Assembly (NCBI GenBank): GCA_022579005.1
Contig: MU401457.1
Location: 452,716 to 516,715 of the forward strand
Reading direction: 5' to 3'
DNA: 64,000 nt
Origin: Poronia punctata
Lineage: Eukaryota; Ascomycota; Sordariomycetes; Xylariales; Xylariaceae
Every line of letters begins with the position of its first letter. Positions within the stretch are counted from its first letter, which is position 1. Positions 54,694 to 64,000 of this stretch are shown piece by piece. A model generated the notes under the pieces. The model saw only the letters and a list, made by a program, of their open reading frames with translations, had not been told where the DNA came from and did not search any database. A program made the position numbers and the translations under genes.

Positions 54694-56616
54694 CTACCGA
54701 TACAAGATAGCCACGTCGCCCGGTTCAAAGCGCTTGAGCTTCTGCATGATTTCGGCATCTGTAAGATTCTGTTCGGTGATGATTTGGTCGAAGGAGTGAC
54801 ATCCGTCAGCGTAACGCCTCATCGTCTTGCGTGTTTTCCCATCGTCACCGTCTTCCCCATTAACATCACCCTCCTTACCAGTTTCATCCGCCACAAAACT
54901 ATCCGCATCTCCGCCGAATGGCTCTGTCAAATCAACCTCGCCACCCCCGTCCGCGTCCTGAATTTTAATGTTATATTTCCTCCGACTACTAATCTTCATC
55001 TCCAACCCATCATCTTCGGCTTCTTTCCCGTTTCTCTTACTTGCGGAGGTAGTCGTGCTCAGGCTTGAGGTGGTTCTGCTGTTTGGTGCCCGTCTCTTAC
55101 CCTCTTGCTCGAGTCCGCTCCGTCGCCCTGTGGCGAGGAACGAGAGATATGATTTCGAAACCGCATACTTGTGCACCCTATAAAGCAGCCCTTTTACAAC
55201 GCCAAACTGCACAAGTCGCCTGACATCGATGTGACGCAAGACGTCGAACCCCGATTCCTGGTGTAACCGCACCCATTCCATGACACTGCGGCCGACGCAG
55301 AACGTTGTCATGAGCCGAACGAGTTGGTAATGTGACATGACCACTGGCCTAGCCCCTAGACCCGAAGATTCGGTGTGACTGACGTTGATACTGGGAGTTG
55401 TGATTTGGTGCGGCCTAGGCGTTGCCGTAGGCGTGATTGATCCTCCTGTGTCGATGCTTTGCGCCCGAGGGGTATCCCCGGGCACGCCGAGACTTGACGT
55501 GCTGTCTGACATCTCGCGTCCGACATTCAAGGTGGGAGATGAGATGCATACGTACGCGGCACATTCGTCCACCATCCCGGCACGGTTGGCGACAAAGTCG
55601 TGGATGCCGGGGCGTGTCGCGTAACAGGAGCCGAAGAAGAACATGTCGAGCAGGAGAATAGTATCGTAGTAGAGTAGATGCTGGAGAGCGCATTGGGTGA
55701 GGGGCAACGAGACATCGGCCAACCACGCAATCCGACGAACGTCGTTGACACCATCTACGTGTGGGATGATCCTTTGAAGGGTAAGATCCCACGTCGAGTC
55801 GACGATCTCGGCTAGTTTAGTTTTTGGCACGGGAACATGCCATCCATGAACCGGCGGCGGTGATGGATGATATGGGAATAGCTTCATGTTGATGGTATTC
55901 ACTTCGTCTATATAGAAATATGTCAGTAAAGATGGGTGTCTTAAAACATGCAATAGGACTGACATGCGCCGGGGTATTAAATAGGTGCACCTACCAACCG
56001 GGATCATGCACTCGCCGTAATTATTCAAATCCTCCTTCACAATCTCCAACAAACTCCCGATAGGCCGTCGTCCATCGTTCACGCGGCCTTCACTACTCAG
56101 GTATCCATTCTGCCTCTCCATCTCTGCAAATGTAACGGCAAGACGGCGCACGAGGCGCTCATAAGGGATGGGGTCGACATCAGTCTCGATAACCAGACCA
56201 AAGTTAAATATGAATTCGTTCCTGTGGTACCGCTCGTGAGGGATAGAAACGGGAAACCCCAGTATACTATGTTTCCCGTCCGGTGTATTCACTGTGCCGA
56301 ATCTGTTGAAGAAGGCCTTGCGAGGGATGATGTATTCTCGCACAATGCCGAAGTCTACTAGAGGTGGCTTCATGTGTGGTGTGTATTCTGTGGCCACGAT
56401 ACATCCTGGCGGAGACTGGGCCACAATTTTGGTACCTTTCTTCATCATTAGCGAGATTCATAGTCGCAGGCGAAACTGATGAATGTGACGATCATGAACG
56501 GCGCTGCGAATAAGCCCCGGCGACCTCTTTGGGTCTCCCGGGAAACGCAAAGATGGTTCACATGAAAACATACCTTCCTGCGGGAGGAACCTAGCGTAGA
56601 AGATACCTTGAATCAT
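54694..56616 (-). CDS. npr2: Npr2, SEACIT/GATOR1 subunit (TORC1 inhibitor)
   Basis: Three exons: 56574-56616 (MIQGIFYARFLPQE), 55995-56435 and 54694-55907, 565 residues. The tiny first exon is recognised from the family N-terminus; a GTATGT...AAAG intron joins it to GTKIVAQSPPGC. The second intron (55908-55994) restores CMIPVDEVNTINMKLFP. Npr2 acts with Npr3 and Iml1 at the vacuole as the GAP complex for Gtr1, lowering TORC1 activity under nitrogen limitation. The N-terminal longin-like part contains FIFNFGLVIE and RLAVTFAEMERQNGYL. The C-terminal part has LQHLLYYDTILLLDMFFF, then LMTTFCVGRSVMEW and a final ITEQNLTDAEIMQKL..FEPGDVAILYR. A disordered insert (about residues 320-365) is fungal-specific. 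Intron 2 is a multiple of three and stop-free. Confidence 0.94.
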
Positions 56617-57271
56617 TTTGGCTGCCCGTTGTTTGAAGTTGAAAGATGTACGTGTAAGTGGTTGACGAAGGTGAGTGTTCCAAGGTGGATGGAGGTGGCT
56701 ACATCGCACTTCATCACTCTGTAAACTTGCCGCTCCAGTCCCGAAAGATTGGTGTCGTCTCTATCTATTCATTATTGAACGGAAATCTAACGGAACCGCT
56801 GACATGGCGCTCAAAATGACTCTAAAGCTAGATTCAAAGAAGCCCCCAAACTATGCGATTGAGAGAGAGCCGAAGCCTATAGTGGTATCGTACCAGAACT
56901 GAGATGCCGACTGAACTTCTGAAGGACGATGCTTTGCAATCTGCCACTATCTACAGGGTAAATGGACCTGTGTAGGCGCCTACAGCAGCTCACAGCCAAG
57001 AACGGCAAATCACCGGATACCCTCGGAGTTAAGAGAACTATCGAGTTGTCGAAACCATCAACCCCACTACGTTACAGCCGTAACCTCCTAGAGTGGCCGG
57101 AGCTTGTCGGTGTACGAGTAGATTAGGTATTTGCCTATGAGGTCAGAGCGTTCAATGTTATGATTAACTGTTATATCACATCAATCTTTTTCTCGGTACG
57201 ACATCTGCAAACAGCATCAAGACAGACTTTTCGATTAAATCGATAAACCAAAAATTATAAGGCAGTTTGAA
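56617..57271. other. Divergent promoter region npr2 / sfh5
   Basis: 655 bp between start codons. A small plus-strand frame (56675-56902) overlaps the npr2 leader and looks random. Confidence 0.5.
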
Positions 57272-58466
57272 ATGAGCGAACAACCAACCGCAACGGCACC
57301 TCCAGAGCCAGCGCCAGCGCCAGCGCCAGCACCAGGGCCAGAGGCGGCTCCAGCTGTAACGACGGAGACAACGCTAGGCCCGACGCCAGCACCAGCACCT
57401 GAATCATCCAACACGCCCCTACCTGATGAACCTACCACACCACTGAAGGAACTCTGGGCCACGGCGAAAGCACATTCGCATCCCGAGATTTGGGGCGTCA
57501 CGTTGCAAGATCCCACTACTCACGTGCCGTCCCAGATTGTGCTGCAGAAGTATCTCAATGCCAACGAAGGCGATGTCATCAAAGCGAGAGACCAGTTGAC
57601 CAAGACTCTGGATTGGCGCCAGAAGATACAGCCGCTGGAACTCATTAAGCAAACCTATTCCAAGGAAAAGTTTGGGAGCTTGGGATATGTGACGACGCAT
57701 TCGAGTACCGAGGATAAAACGAAAGAGATCTTTACTTGGAATGTGTACGGAAATGTGACTTCTATTGAGACTACCTTTGGGGATCTTGAGGAGTAAGCTA
57801 TTCTCCTTTTTCATCTCAGGGTTATCGCAGTCCATCATCCCTGACATTTCTATTTCTTTACTTGATATGTCCAACTTGTCCCAATGATAGCAAGAGCGGA
57901 ATTAGTCTAACCGTTACTCTAGCTTCATCAAATGGCGCGTTGCCCTCATGGAACTAGCCGTGCAGGAACTCTCGCTCCCCACGGCCACGGAGCCCATCAC
58001 GGCAGACTCGGATGCGGATCCCTATAAGATCTTCCAGGTCCACGACTACAAGGGAGTGTCGTTCCTACGCCAGGCCCCACAGGTGAAGTCCGCCAGCACC
58101 GAGACCATCCGCGTCTTCGCTACCGCGTACCCCGAGCTACTGAAGGAGAAGTTCTTTGTCAATGTCCCGGCCTTGATGGGTTTCATGTACGGGTTCATGA
58201 AATTGTTTGTTGCTGCTCGCACTATCGTACGTAAGCCCGGGGCAGTTGCCTAGACATTACTTCGCGGATGTCTTGCTTTTTGACGGGCTTTGCTAACCTT
58301 TGGTCCCATGTTGTAGAAGAAGTTCCATCCCATGGCAAATGGCGCCAACTTGGCGAAAGAAGACTTTGGCGGGTCCAAGGTGCCGCTTGTTAACACTCTG
58401 CCGCCCGAGTATGGCGGCAAGGGAGCTGATTTGAAGAGCCAGGGTAAAGAGCCGGCGGTGGCGTGA
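57272..58466 (+). CDS. sfh5: Sfh5, Sec14-like CRAL-TRIO protein
   Basis: Three exons, 57272-57792, 57923-58226 and 58317-58466, give 324 residues. Junctions restore GDLEDFIKWRVALMELAV and AARTIKKFHPMANGANLAKE. Sfh5 is the divergent Sec14 homologue of fungi; annotations describe PtdIns transfer at ER-plasma membrane contacts, and the yeast protein was shown to bind heme. The first 60 residues are a Pro/Ala repeat encoded by CCAGCG-like units. The CRAL-TRIO N-lobe (IVLQKYLNANEGDVIKARDQL) and the lipid-binding lobe (YKIFQVHDYKGVSFLRQAP; FATAYPELLKEKFFVNVPAL) follow. His214 and Tyr216 (VHDYKG) have the spacing of the yeast heme-contacting His/Tyr pair. Ends in LPPEYGGKGADLK, as in the family. Confidence 0.94.
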
Positions 58467-58808
58467 GAGGGAGACATAATTAACCTACGATATTGCCCTA
58501 CGAGGTCTCTAATAAGGAAGGAAGTGGCGAGCCAATTACAGATAGCACGGATGCGTTGGGTATCGGTTAGGTACACCTTTAATAATTCAACAACAGTGTG
58601 CCGATTGATCAATCGTCAATGCAGATTTTCAGGATCGTGGGCTCTAGGTGAAACACGCTGACGACGCCTTTTCTATTCTATGACACTCCTGTGTCCGCCC
58701 TTTCCTAATTTCAGCCTGAAACACGGCTCAGGTGCCGCGACGAACAGTGACGGGTTCCACGTCTTGGATATTATCCACCGTCTCTTCATCAAGCTTTTCT
58801 GTCCTGAT
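58467..58808. other. Convergent 3' intergenic region
   Basis: About 340 bp between the stop codons of sfh5 and the PQ-loop gene; nothing else seen. Confidence 0.5.
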
Positions 58809-60107
58809 TCATGACCAGGTAGACTTGCGCTCCGCAAACTTGAAATCCGTTCCTTGTGCTTCGGATTCGGCAAGAACATCGTCAAATGTCTTACCCTCGC
58901 GCTCTGCCTCTCTCCTCAACCGGCGAGTCCGGAACAGCCATATTAAGTGCGAGGCAAAGATCCCTATCTCGAGAAATATACTGCAAAGACCGACATGGTA
59001 AGCTTTTGCTTCCCCCTTCGGAGCACAATGCGGATACGAGGAACGGGTACACCGGGCTCGTGGATGTTTGACGGTGAATGCTTACACTATTATATACATC
59101 ACGCCTCCCAGCACATCAAACGTGCGCTGCGCAACGAGTGAAAAAAGGGAGAAGAGGGCACCTAATGAATCCATAGTAAGAAACAAAAAGTTGATCCCGG
59201 CGATTCTTCCCCGCCTCTTCCAAGCCTCACCATATGGAGGCAGCAGGCCGAGGGCTAAAACGATGGCGGCAACGACGCCGACGACAATCATGGGTGTCTC
59301 ATTACCGGCATCGTAAACGGGCTATAATCGGATATTAATCAGCACGTCTCTTTCTAGATCTTACGACTAGGTTAGGATACTTTAGCGATAGGGATGACTT
59401 ACCCGCAAGGTGAGAATTAGAGCCGTTTCAATGCCGGCGAAGAGCACCGCGGTCCCCGTTGTCACGAGAAGAACTCTCCATATGGGCCATTTACTAATGG
59501 CGGACAACGATATCATGTCAGCCCTCGATCCTTACGACGCCCCTGATTGGTGTGTATGTACGTGGACACACCACACGGGGTTACATAGCTCAGGGGTCGA
59601 CCCAGCTAAAGCATTTGGCAGTTTGACCTACTTCGAATATAACAGCGTCTGGCCCCAATTCACAAGACACAGTAACATAAAAATATGTGGCTGTACCTGA
59701 AGCGGGATATTGAAGTTCTGCACAACGGCGTATATGCCGAACGGAACGCCGCCTATCCGCGTACAAGGAGAGTGAGTCATGATTAGCCAGGGACGGAATA
59801 ACAGCCCGCGGGGGTGGGTTCCTTACTAATAGCCCACAGCAGCATCATAATGCCTGGCAATCCTTCCGTGTCTTTGCGTCGCCAATTGGTCCATGCTTGA
59901 GGTATCAGCTGGATGGACCATAGGATGGTACCGATGGTCTACAATGCAACACAAGAGCTTAGTCAGTAGCGGCGTTAAGACTAGATGTCCGATCTTTTCT
60001 TGCTGGTGAGGCGAGAAGAGAACGACAGGGAAATGGATAACGGGGCCGGAACAGTCACTTACACCCAATACATTGGCGGCCACGGGTATTTCCTCTTGGG
60101 GTGCCAT
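58809..60107 (-). CDS. PQ-loop repeat membrane protein
   Basis: Six exons, assembled from splice sites: 60063-60107, 59827-59938, 59632-59752, 59403-59493, 59086-59321 and 58809-58980; 258 residues. Every junction has GT/AG and keeps frame. Start MAPQEEIPVAANVLG. The first PQ loop is WSIQLIPQAWTNWRRKDTEG followed by LPGIMMLLWAISGVPFG. Further hydrophobic segments are IFMLLCLVNWGQTLLY, VLLVTTGTAVLFAGIETALIL, MIVVGVVAAIVLALGLL, INFLFLTMDSLGALFSLFSL and LEIGIFASHLIWLF, giving about seven helices. The tail is cytosolic, charged and rich in Arg and Glu. PQ-loop proteins include lysosomal/vacuolar amino-acid exporters (cystinosin, Ypq1) and relatives of SWEETs. The substrate of this fungal subgroup is unknown. 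It was fragmented in single frames because all exons are short. Confidence 0.9.
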
Positions 60108-60984
60108 GGCTGCCTTTTCTTTTACCCTCCAAAGCTCACGAGGTTTTGGAAGTTCCAAAGCCAAGTAATTGGAGAGGAGAAGTCGGACCCCACTCCTTAT
60201 ACCAGTATCACGAAACAGGCTTCTCTGCTATGGTGTATATATGTCGTTTATCTATACATCATCTATTGAAGGGGAGTATAATAGTCAAGGTTAGATCTCT
60301 CTACGTGGAGAATCGTGAAAATATAAAAGACGTCATATAAAAGTAAGATGTTGGCCTTTGGAAGGTACACCTTACACATAGTGCTGTTACCTAAAAGAAA
60401 GACACAGCTTTCAAAACCTTATCTAAATTGGACACCTTTTCCACGTATTAGGTAAGTGCATCAGTATACAAGGAGTTAGTTCCCTAGCCTTTTATACACA
60501 ATTAACGCCTTTGAATCACCTAACTATAATCTATAATTAGTGTATTCGTTATACGAGTACTTTACCCTTTGCATCAATGTGCTTAGCTTTGATATAGAAT
60601 CTGCAGACCGAGGAGCTGCCACAGTCACGGATCATGCCGTCTTTAGGTTCATTCGGACCCCTCGCGCAGCTCGGTTGGCAGCCTGGGCGTAACGTAGGTT
60701 GTGCCGTTTGCGGGATACCATCTCGGAAACGGCGCCGCCGTAATTTTCCTCGTCACCGATATCCTCGGAGTTCCGGGCCCAGCCTCGAAGAATGACCACT
60801 CGGCTGGCAAGGAGGGTCTCTGCCGGATCGTCCGGGCCAGTCCTGTCTGAAGCGCGCAGAGTGTTCCCGACTTATTGGCGGTAATACACGGGAAACATAA
60901 ATAAGTTTGGATGAGGGACGCCGGACACTGTTGAGGCGGCTTGCAATGTGAACTCGGCAGCCCGGCATAGGGTTCAGCATACCC
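60108..60984. other. Intergenic region with a GC-rich unassigned segment
   Basis: The PQ-loop promoter occupies the left part. 60590-60985 is noticeably GC-richer than the surroundings, including a minus frame at 60753-60986 without recognisable features. It could be the remains of a gene truncated by the AT-rich block. Confidence 0.4.
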
Positions 60985-61300
60985 ACCTATTCAAAAATTA
61001 CCCAACTACCTAATAGGTAGTTAGGTACCCATATGTAATTCTTGGCACTAGATAGGTAATTCTAGAGGGGTTAGGTAATAGGTACCCAACTAAAAATAGC
61101 TAGCTAAAAGTTAAGTACCTAATAAAAAGTTAAGTACCTATTTAATTGCGATTAAGTACCTAATACAAAGTTAGGTACTTATTTAATTGCAATTAGGTAC
61201 CTAACGTAGTATTAAATACCTAACTAAAAATAGCTAGCTAGCAGTTAAGTACTTAAAACTATATTAAATACCTAATATAAAATTAAGCAAAGAGTATAAC
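60985..61300. repeat. Degenerate array of GGTACC-centred palindromes
   Basis: Roughly ten copies of a short unit resembling TTAGGTACCTAAT or its C/T, G/A decayed forms (TTAAGTACCTAAT, TTAGGTACTTAT, TTAAATACCTAAT), 20-35 bp apart, with two AAAATAGCTAGCTA segments about 125 bp apart. G+C falls steadily from left to right across the array. Confidence 0.75.
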
Positions 61301-64000
61301 TTATTAATTAAAAACAATTATAACTTAACTATATTATAAGTAATAATTAAAATTAAAACCTTTTTTTTAATATTTAATAAACTATTTTATAGTATAATAA
61401 TTAGTTAAATAAAATAAGTAAATAATTTTTAAAATATAAGTTTTAAAATTTTAAATAATTTTTATATAATATATAGCTTAATTAATAATATTATATATAG
61501 TTAAATAATTAATTAGTATAAGATTAGTATATTATATAACTACTTTTAAAAATTTATATATATTATATTTTATAATAAAAGTTTAAAATATAGTTAATTT
61601 TACTTAAATATATTTACTATTATTATTTAAATTTTAAAAACTATTTTATTAAAGCATTTATATTATTAATAGTATATAGCTATATTAAGCTATAATATAT
61701 ACTATAAATATATAAACTATTAGTTAAGCTAAAAACAAAAGTTTTATGCAGCTTTAAGTAGTTTGTTTAGTTTTTTAAAAAAACAAAGCAATAAAATAAA
61801 AACGCATAACTTATTATAAAATATATAAGCTAAAAGTAAAACGTTTAGGTTTTTGCTTAAACTATAATATATAAAGCTAAAAAGTAGTAAGTTATTTATA
61901 TTCTTTTTTTACTTTAATATAAAAAACCCTTAGCTAAATATAGTGCATATAACTTTTTTAACTACTAGTATACTAATTATATAGCTTAAAATAAGTTAAT
62001 AATAAGTATGCTTACTACTTATATACTACATTATTTTGCGCTTATAAAAATTAGTATAAAATTAGTATAATAATTTAAAAATAACTTATAATTATAGTAT
62101 ATAAAGTGCTTTAATATATATAGCTACTTTTAAAAATATTATTTTTTAGCGCATTATATTAAATAACGTAATACTAGCAAAGTGTTATAAAACTATTTAA
62201 TTTTTTTTTTTGTTATTAAAACAAAAAAAAAAAATGTTTTAGCTTATAACTATAAAATAACCTTTTAATTGCTTTTTATAAAGTTATTATTTATATATAT
62301 TAATATAACCTTTTTAACAATAGCTAATACCTAGTTAAAAGCATTTTGCTAGTTTTTTATTTTTTTATAAAAAAACTTAAAATTATTAATATAAAACTGC
62401 TTTTAAGTTTTATATACAATATATTTAAATTTTTAAAACTATTAAAAATGTACTAATTTTATACTAATTAAGCTTACTTAGTAATATATGCGTATATAGT
62501 ACTTAGTTAAATTTTAAATACAAAACTTGTATAAATAAGCTAACTAGCAGCTATATTATATAAGCTTTAATAATATATTATTAATAATACTTGCTTATTT
62601 TATATACTGCTATAGTTTAGTTAGCTTAAAATAGTTAATAAAAAGTTGCTAAGTAATATTAATATAGCTAAAATTAGTAATAAATAATAAAACGTATTAA
62701 TATAACTTTTTACTAAATAAGATTATATAGCGCTTTATACTATGCTTTTATAGTAAAAGTAATAACCTTGCTTAGCTTTAATATATAAGTACTAATAGTT
62801 TATTAAATAAACTATTTTAGCTGCTTAAATAGCTTATACTATTTAGTATTATTAAATACATTTTATATAAAATATATATTATATTTAGCCTTATAAAGCT
62901 CGCTTTTTTTAATAATATTGCCTAGCTTAATTTAAAATAGTTTACTACTACTTATATATACTTTAATAGTAAACTTACTATTATAAATAATATAATAAGC
63001 TATATAGCTAAATAAAGCAAGTTATTATAATAAATAAAAGCATTAAAGTTAGTACTTAATATTATACTACGCTGCAACCTACTTTAAATAAGCATTTTTA
63101 GCATAACTATTTAAATATTAGCAATAGTAAAATAATAAAAATTAAGTAAACGTACTATAATACCTTTACTTTATTTACAATAGTACTTAATATTTATTTC
63201 TAATCTTTTATAGCAATTGCTATATTATTTTTTTTTTATTTATCTTGCTTATATTTAATTTGCTAATATAGTCTTTACTTAGCTTTTTTATACTTTTTTT
63301 AACTAGCTAATAAAATAGCTACGTAATTATAAGCTTTAATAGTATTAAAGTTTTAAAATAATTATTTAGCTTGTTTATAACGTTTACGCAGTATACTTAA
63401 ATTATTTAAGTTTATACTATGCTTATTTACTATATTTAAAAAAAATTAGTATAAAATAAGTACAAATATAAAAATAAAGTATAAGTATAATATAAGTACA
63501 TTATTAAAATAAAAATACGTACTTAGCAGTAAAAATTAAAAGCAGCTACTAATAAGTAGCTAAAAGCTAAATAAACCGTAGTCTAGTACTATTATTAATA
63601 GCTAATATAGCTAAACAAGTAAAAATAGGTAATATAGTAAAAAAACAAGCTAAAGTTGCCTTAAAATAAAAAAGCGTAAGTAAAAATACTATATATTAGC
63701 TAATAAAGCATAAGTATAAAGGTAAAGTAAATAAGTAAATAAGTAAGTATAAAAATAAAGTAAGTAAGTAAAAATGTAATAGTTAGTAAAAAATAATAAT
63801 AAAGTAAAGCAAGGCAAATATAAAATAAAAATTTTTTATAAAGCCTAATTAGCTAGAGCAATTACTATTATATATACCGCTTTTTTAATTAAAATAGTAA
63901 GTTAATAATATATAGTAAATATTAAATATAAAATATTTTAAAATAATAAAAAATTATATATTTATAATATAAAGCAACTAAATTATTATAATTATAATAT
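61300..64000. mobile_element. AT-rich RIP-type block, identity unknown, runs off the window
   Basis: About 2.7 kb of extreme AT content, more extreme than the interior of the retrotransposon, with no usable open frame and almost no CpG. It is presumably one or more repeats destroyed by RIP. On the minus strand about 63490-63070 reads as a lysine-rich frame whose stops are TAA/TAG only (for example LRKRYKQAK..LF, then KKYKKAK and IKYKQDK), hinting at a decayed coding element. LTRs or terminal repeats cannot be defined inside the window. A subtelomeric or centromeric AT isochore is an alternative. Confidence 0.55.

Noticed and set aside
55908..55994. Treating the npr2 single long frame as unspliced coding sequence
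   Set aside because: GT...AG ends and exact restoration of the family sequence on removal show an intron, despite the absence of a stop.
61300..64000. Telomere or CRISPR-like array in the right AT block
   Set aside because: No TTAGGG repeats and no regular spacer/repeat structure; only AT-rich degenerate sequence.

Overview
The window is nuclear DNA of a filamentous ascomycete (Pezizomycotina, probably Sordariomycetes; a closer placement would be a guess). This rests on short introns of roughly 55-160 nt with GTAAGT-like donors and CTAAC-like branch sites, fungal gene families (ERMES Mdm12, HET-domain protein, Sfh5, Npr2, Ada3), balanced-GC gene space, and two very AT-rich blocks with the signature of repeat-induced point mutation (RIP). 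About twenty protein genes are supported. Exon structures were rebuilt by hand from splice sites and family continuity.

Layout. 0-8 kb: tRNA-Gln(CUG), an acyl-CoA dehydrogenase, a small single-pass membrane protein and mdm12, with long empty intergenic stretches. 8.06-15.34 kb: one complete but dead Ty3/gypsy LTR retrotransposon in minus orientation. It has 249-bp LTRs, a 5-bp target duplication, and a pol frame that can still be read through TAA/TAG stops. 15.8-32.6 kb: fab1 (PtdIns3P 5-kinase, split by a small 3' intron), a large unrecognised disordered protein, a three-exon BolA protein and an ACSF3-like acyl-CoA synthetase. 32.6-43.4 kb: eIF4E, a 2OG-Fe(II) oxygenase, a lysine-methyltransferase-type protein, an unknown protein, a HET-domain protein with N-terminal membrane helices, and a low-complexity protein. 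43.9-60.1 kb is a dense housekeeping stretch: noc2, vps28, an AlaX-type editing protein, a four-exon amidase, ngg1/ada3, npr2, sfh5 and a six-exon PQ-loop membrane protein. 60.99-64 kb: a second AT-rich block that runs off the window, with a degenerate array of GGTACC-centred palindromes at its edge.

The genes do not form a pathway cluster. Most are single-copy housekeeping functions in ribosome biogenesis (Noc2), translation (eIF4E, tRNA-Gln, AlaX), membrane and lipid traffic (Fab1, Vps28, Sfh5, Mdm12), nutrient signalling (Npr2) and chromatin (Ada3). I found no convincing new biological system. The most informative observations are the opposite RIP polarity of the two LTRs, a duplicated branch-point unit in the eIF4E intron, a stop-free 87-nt npr2 intron, and the membrane-anchored HET protein.
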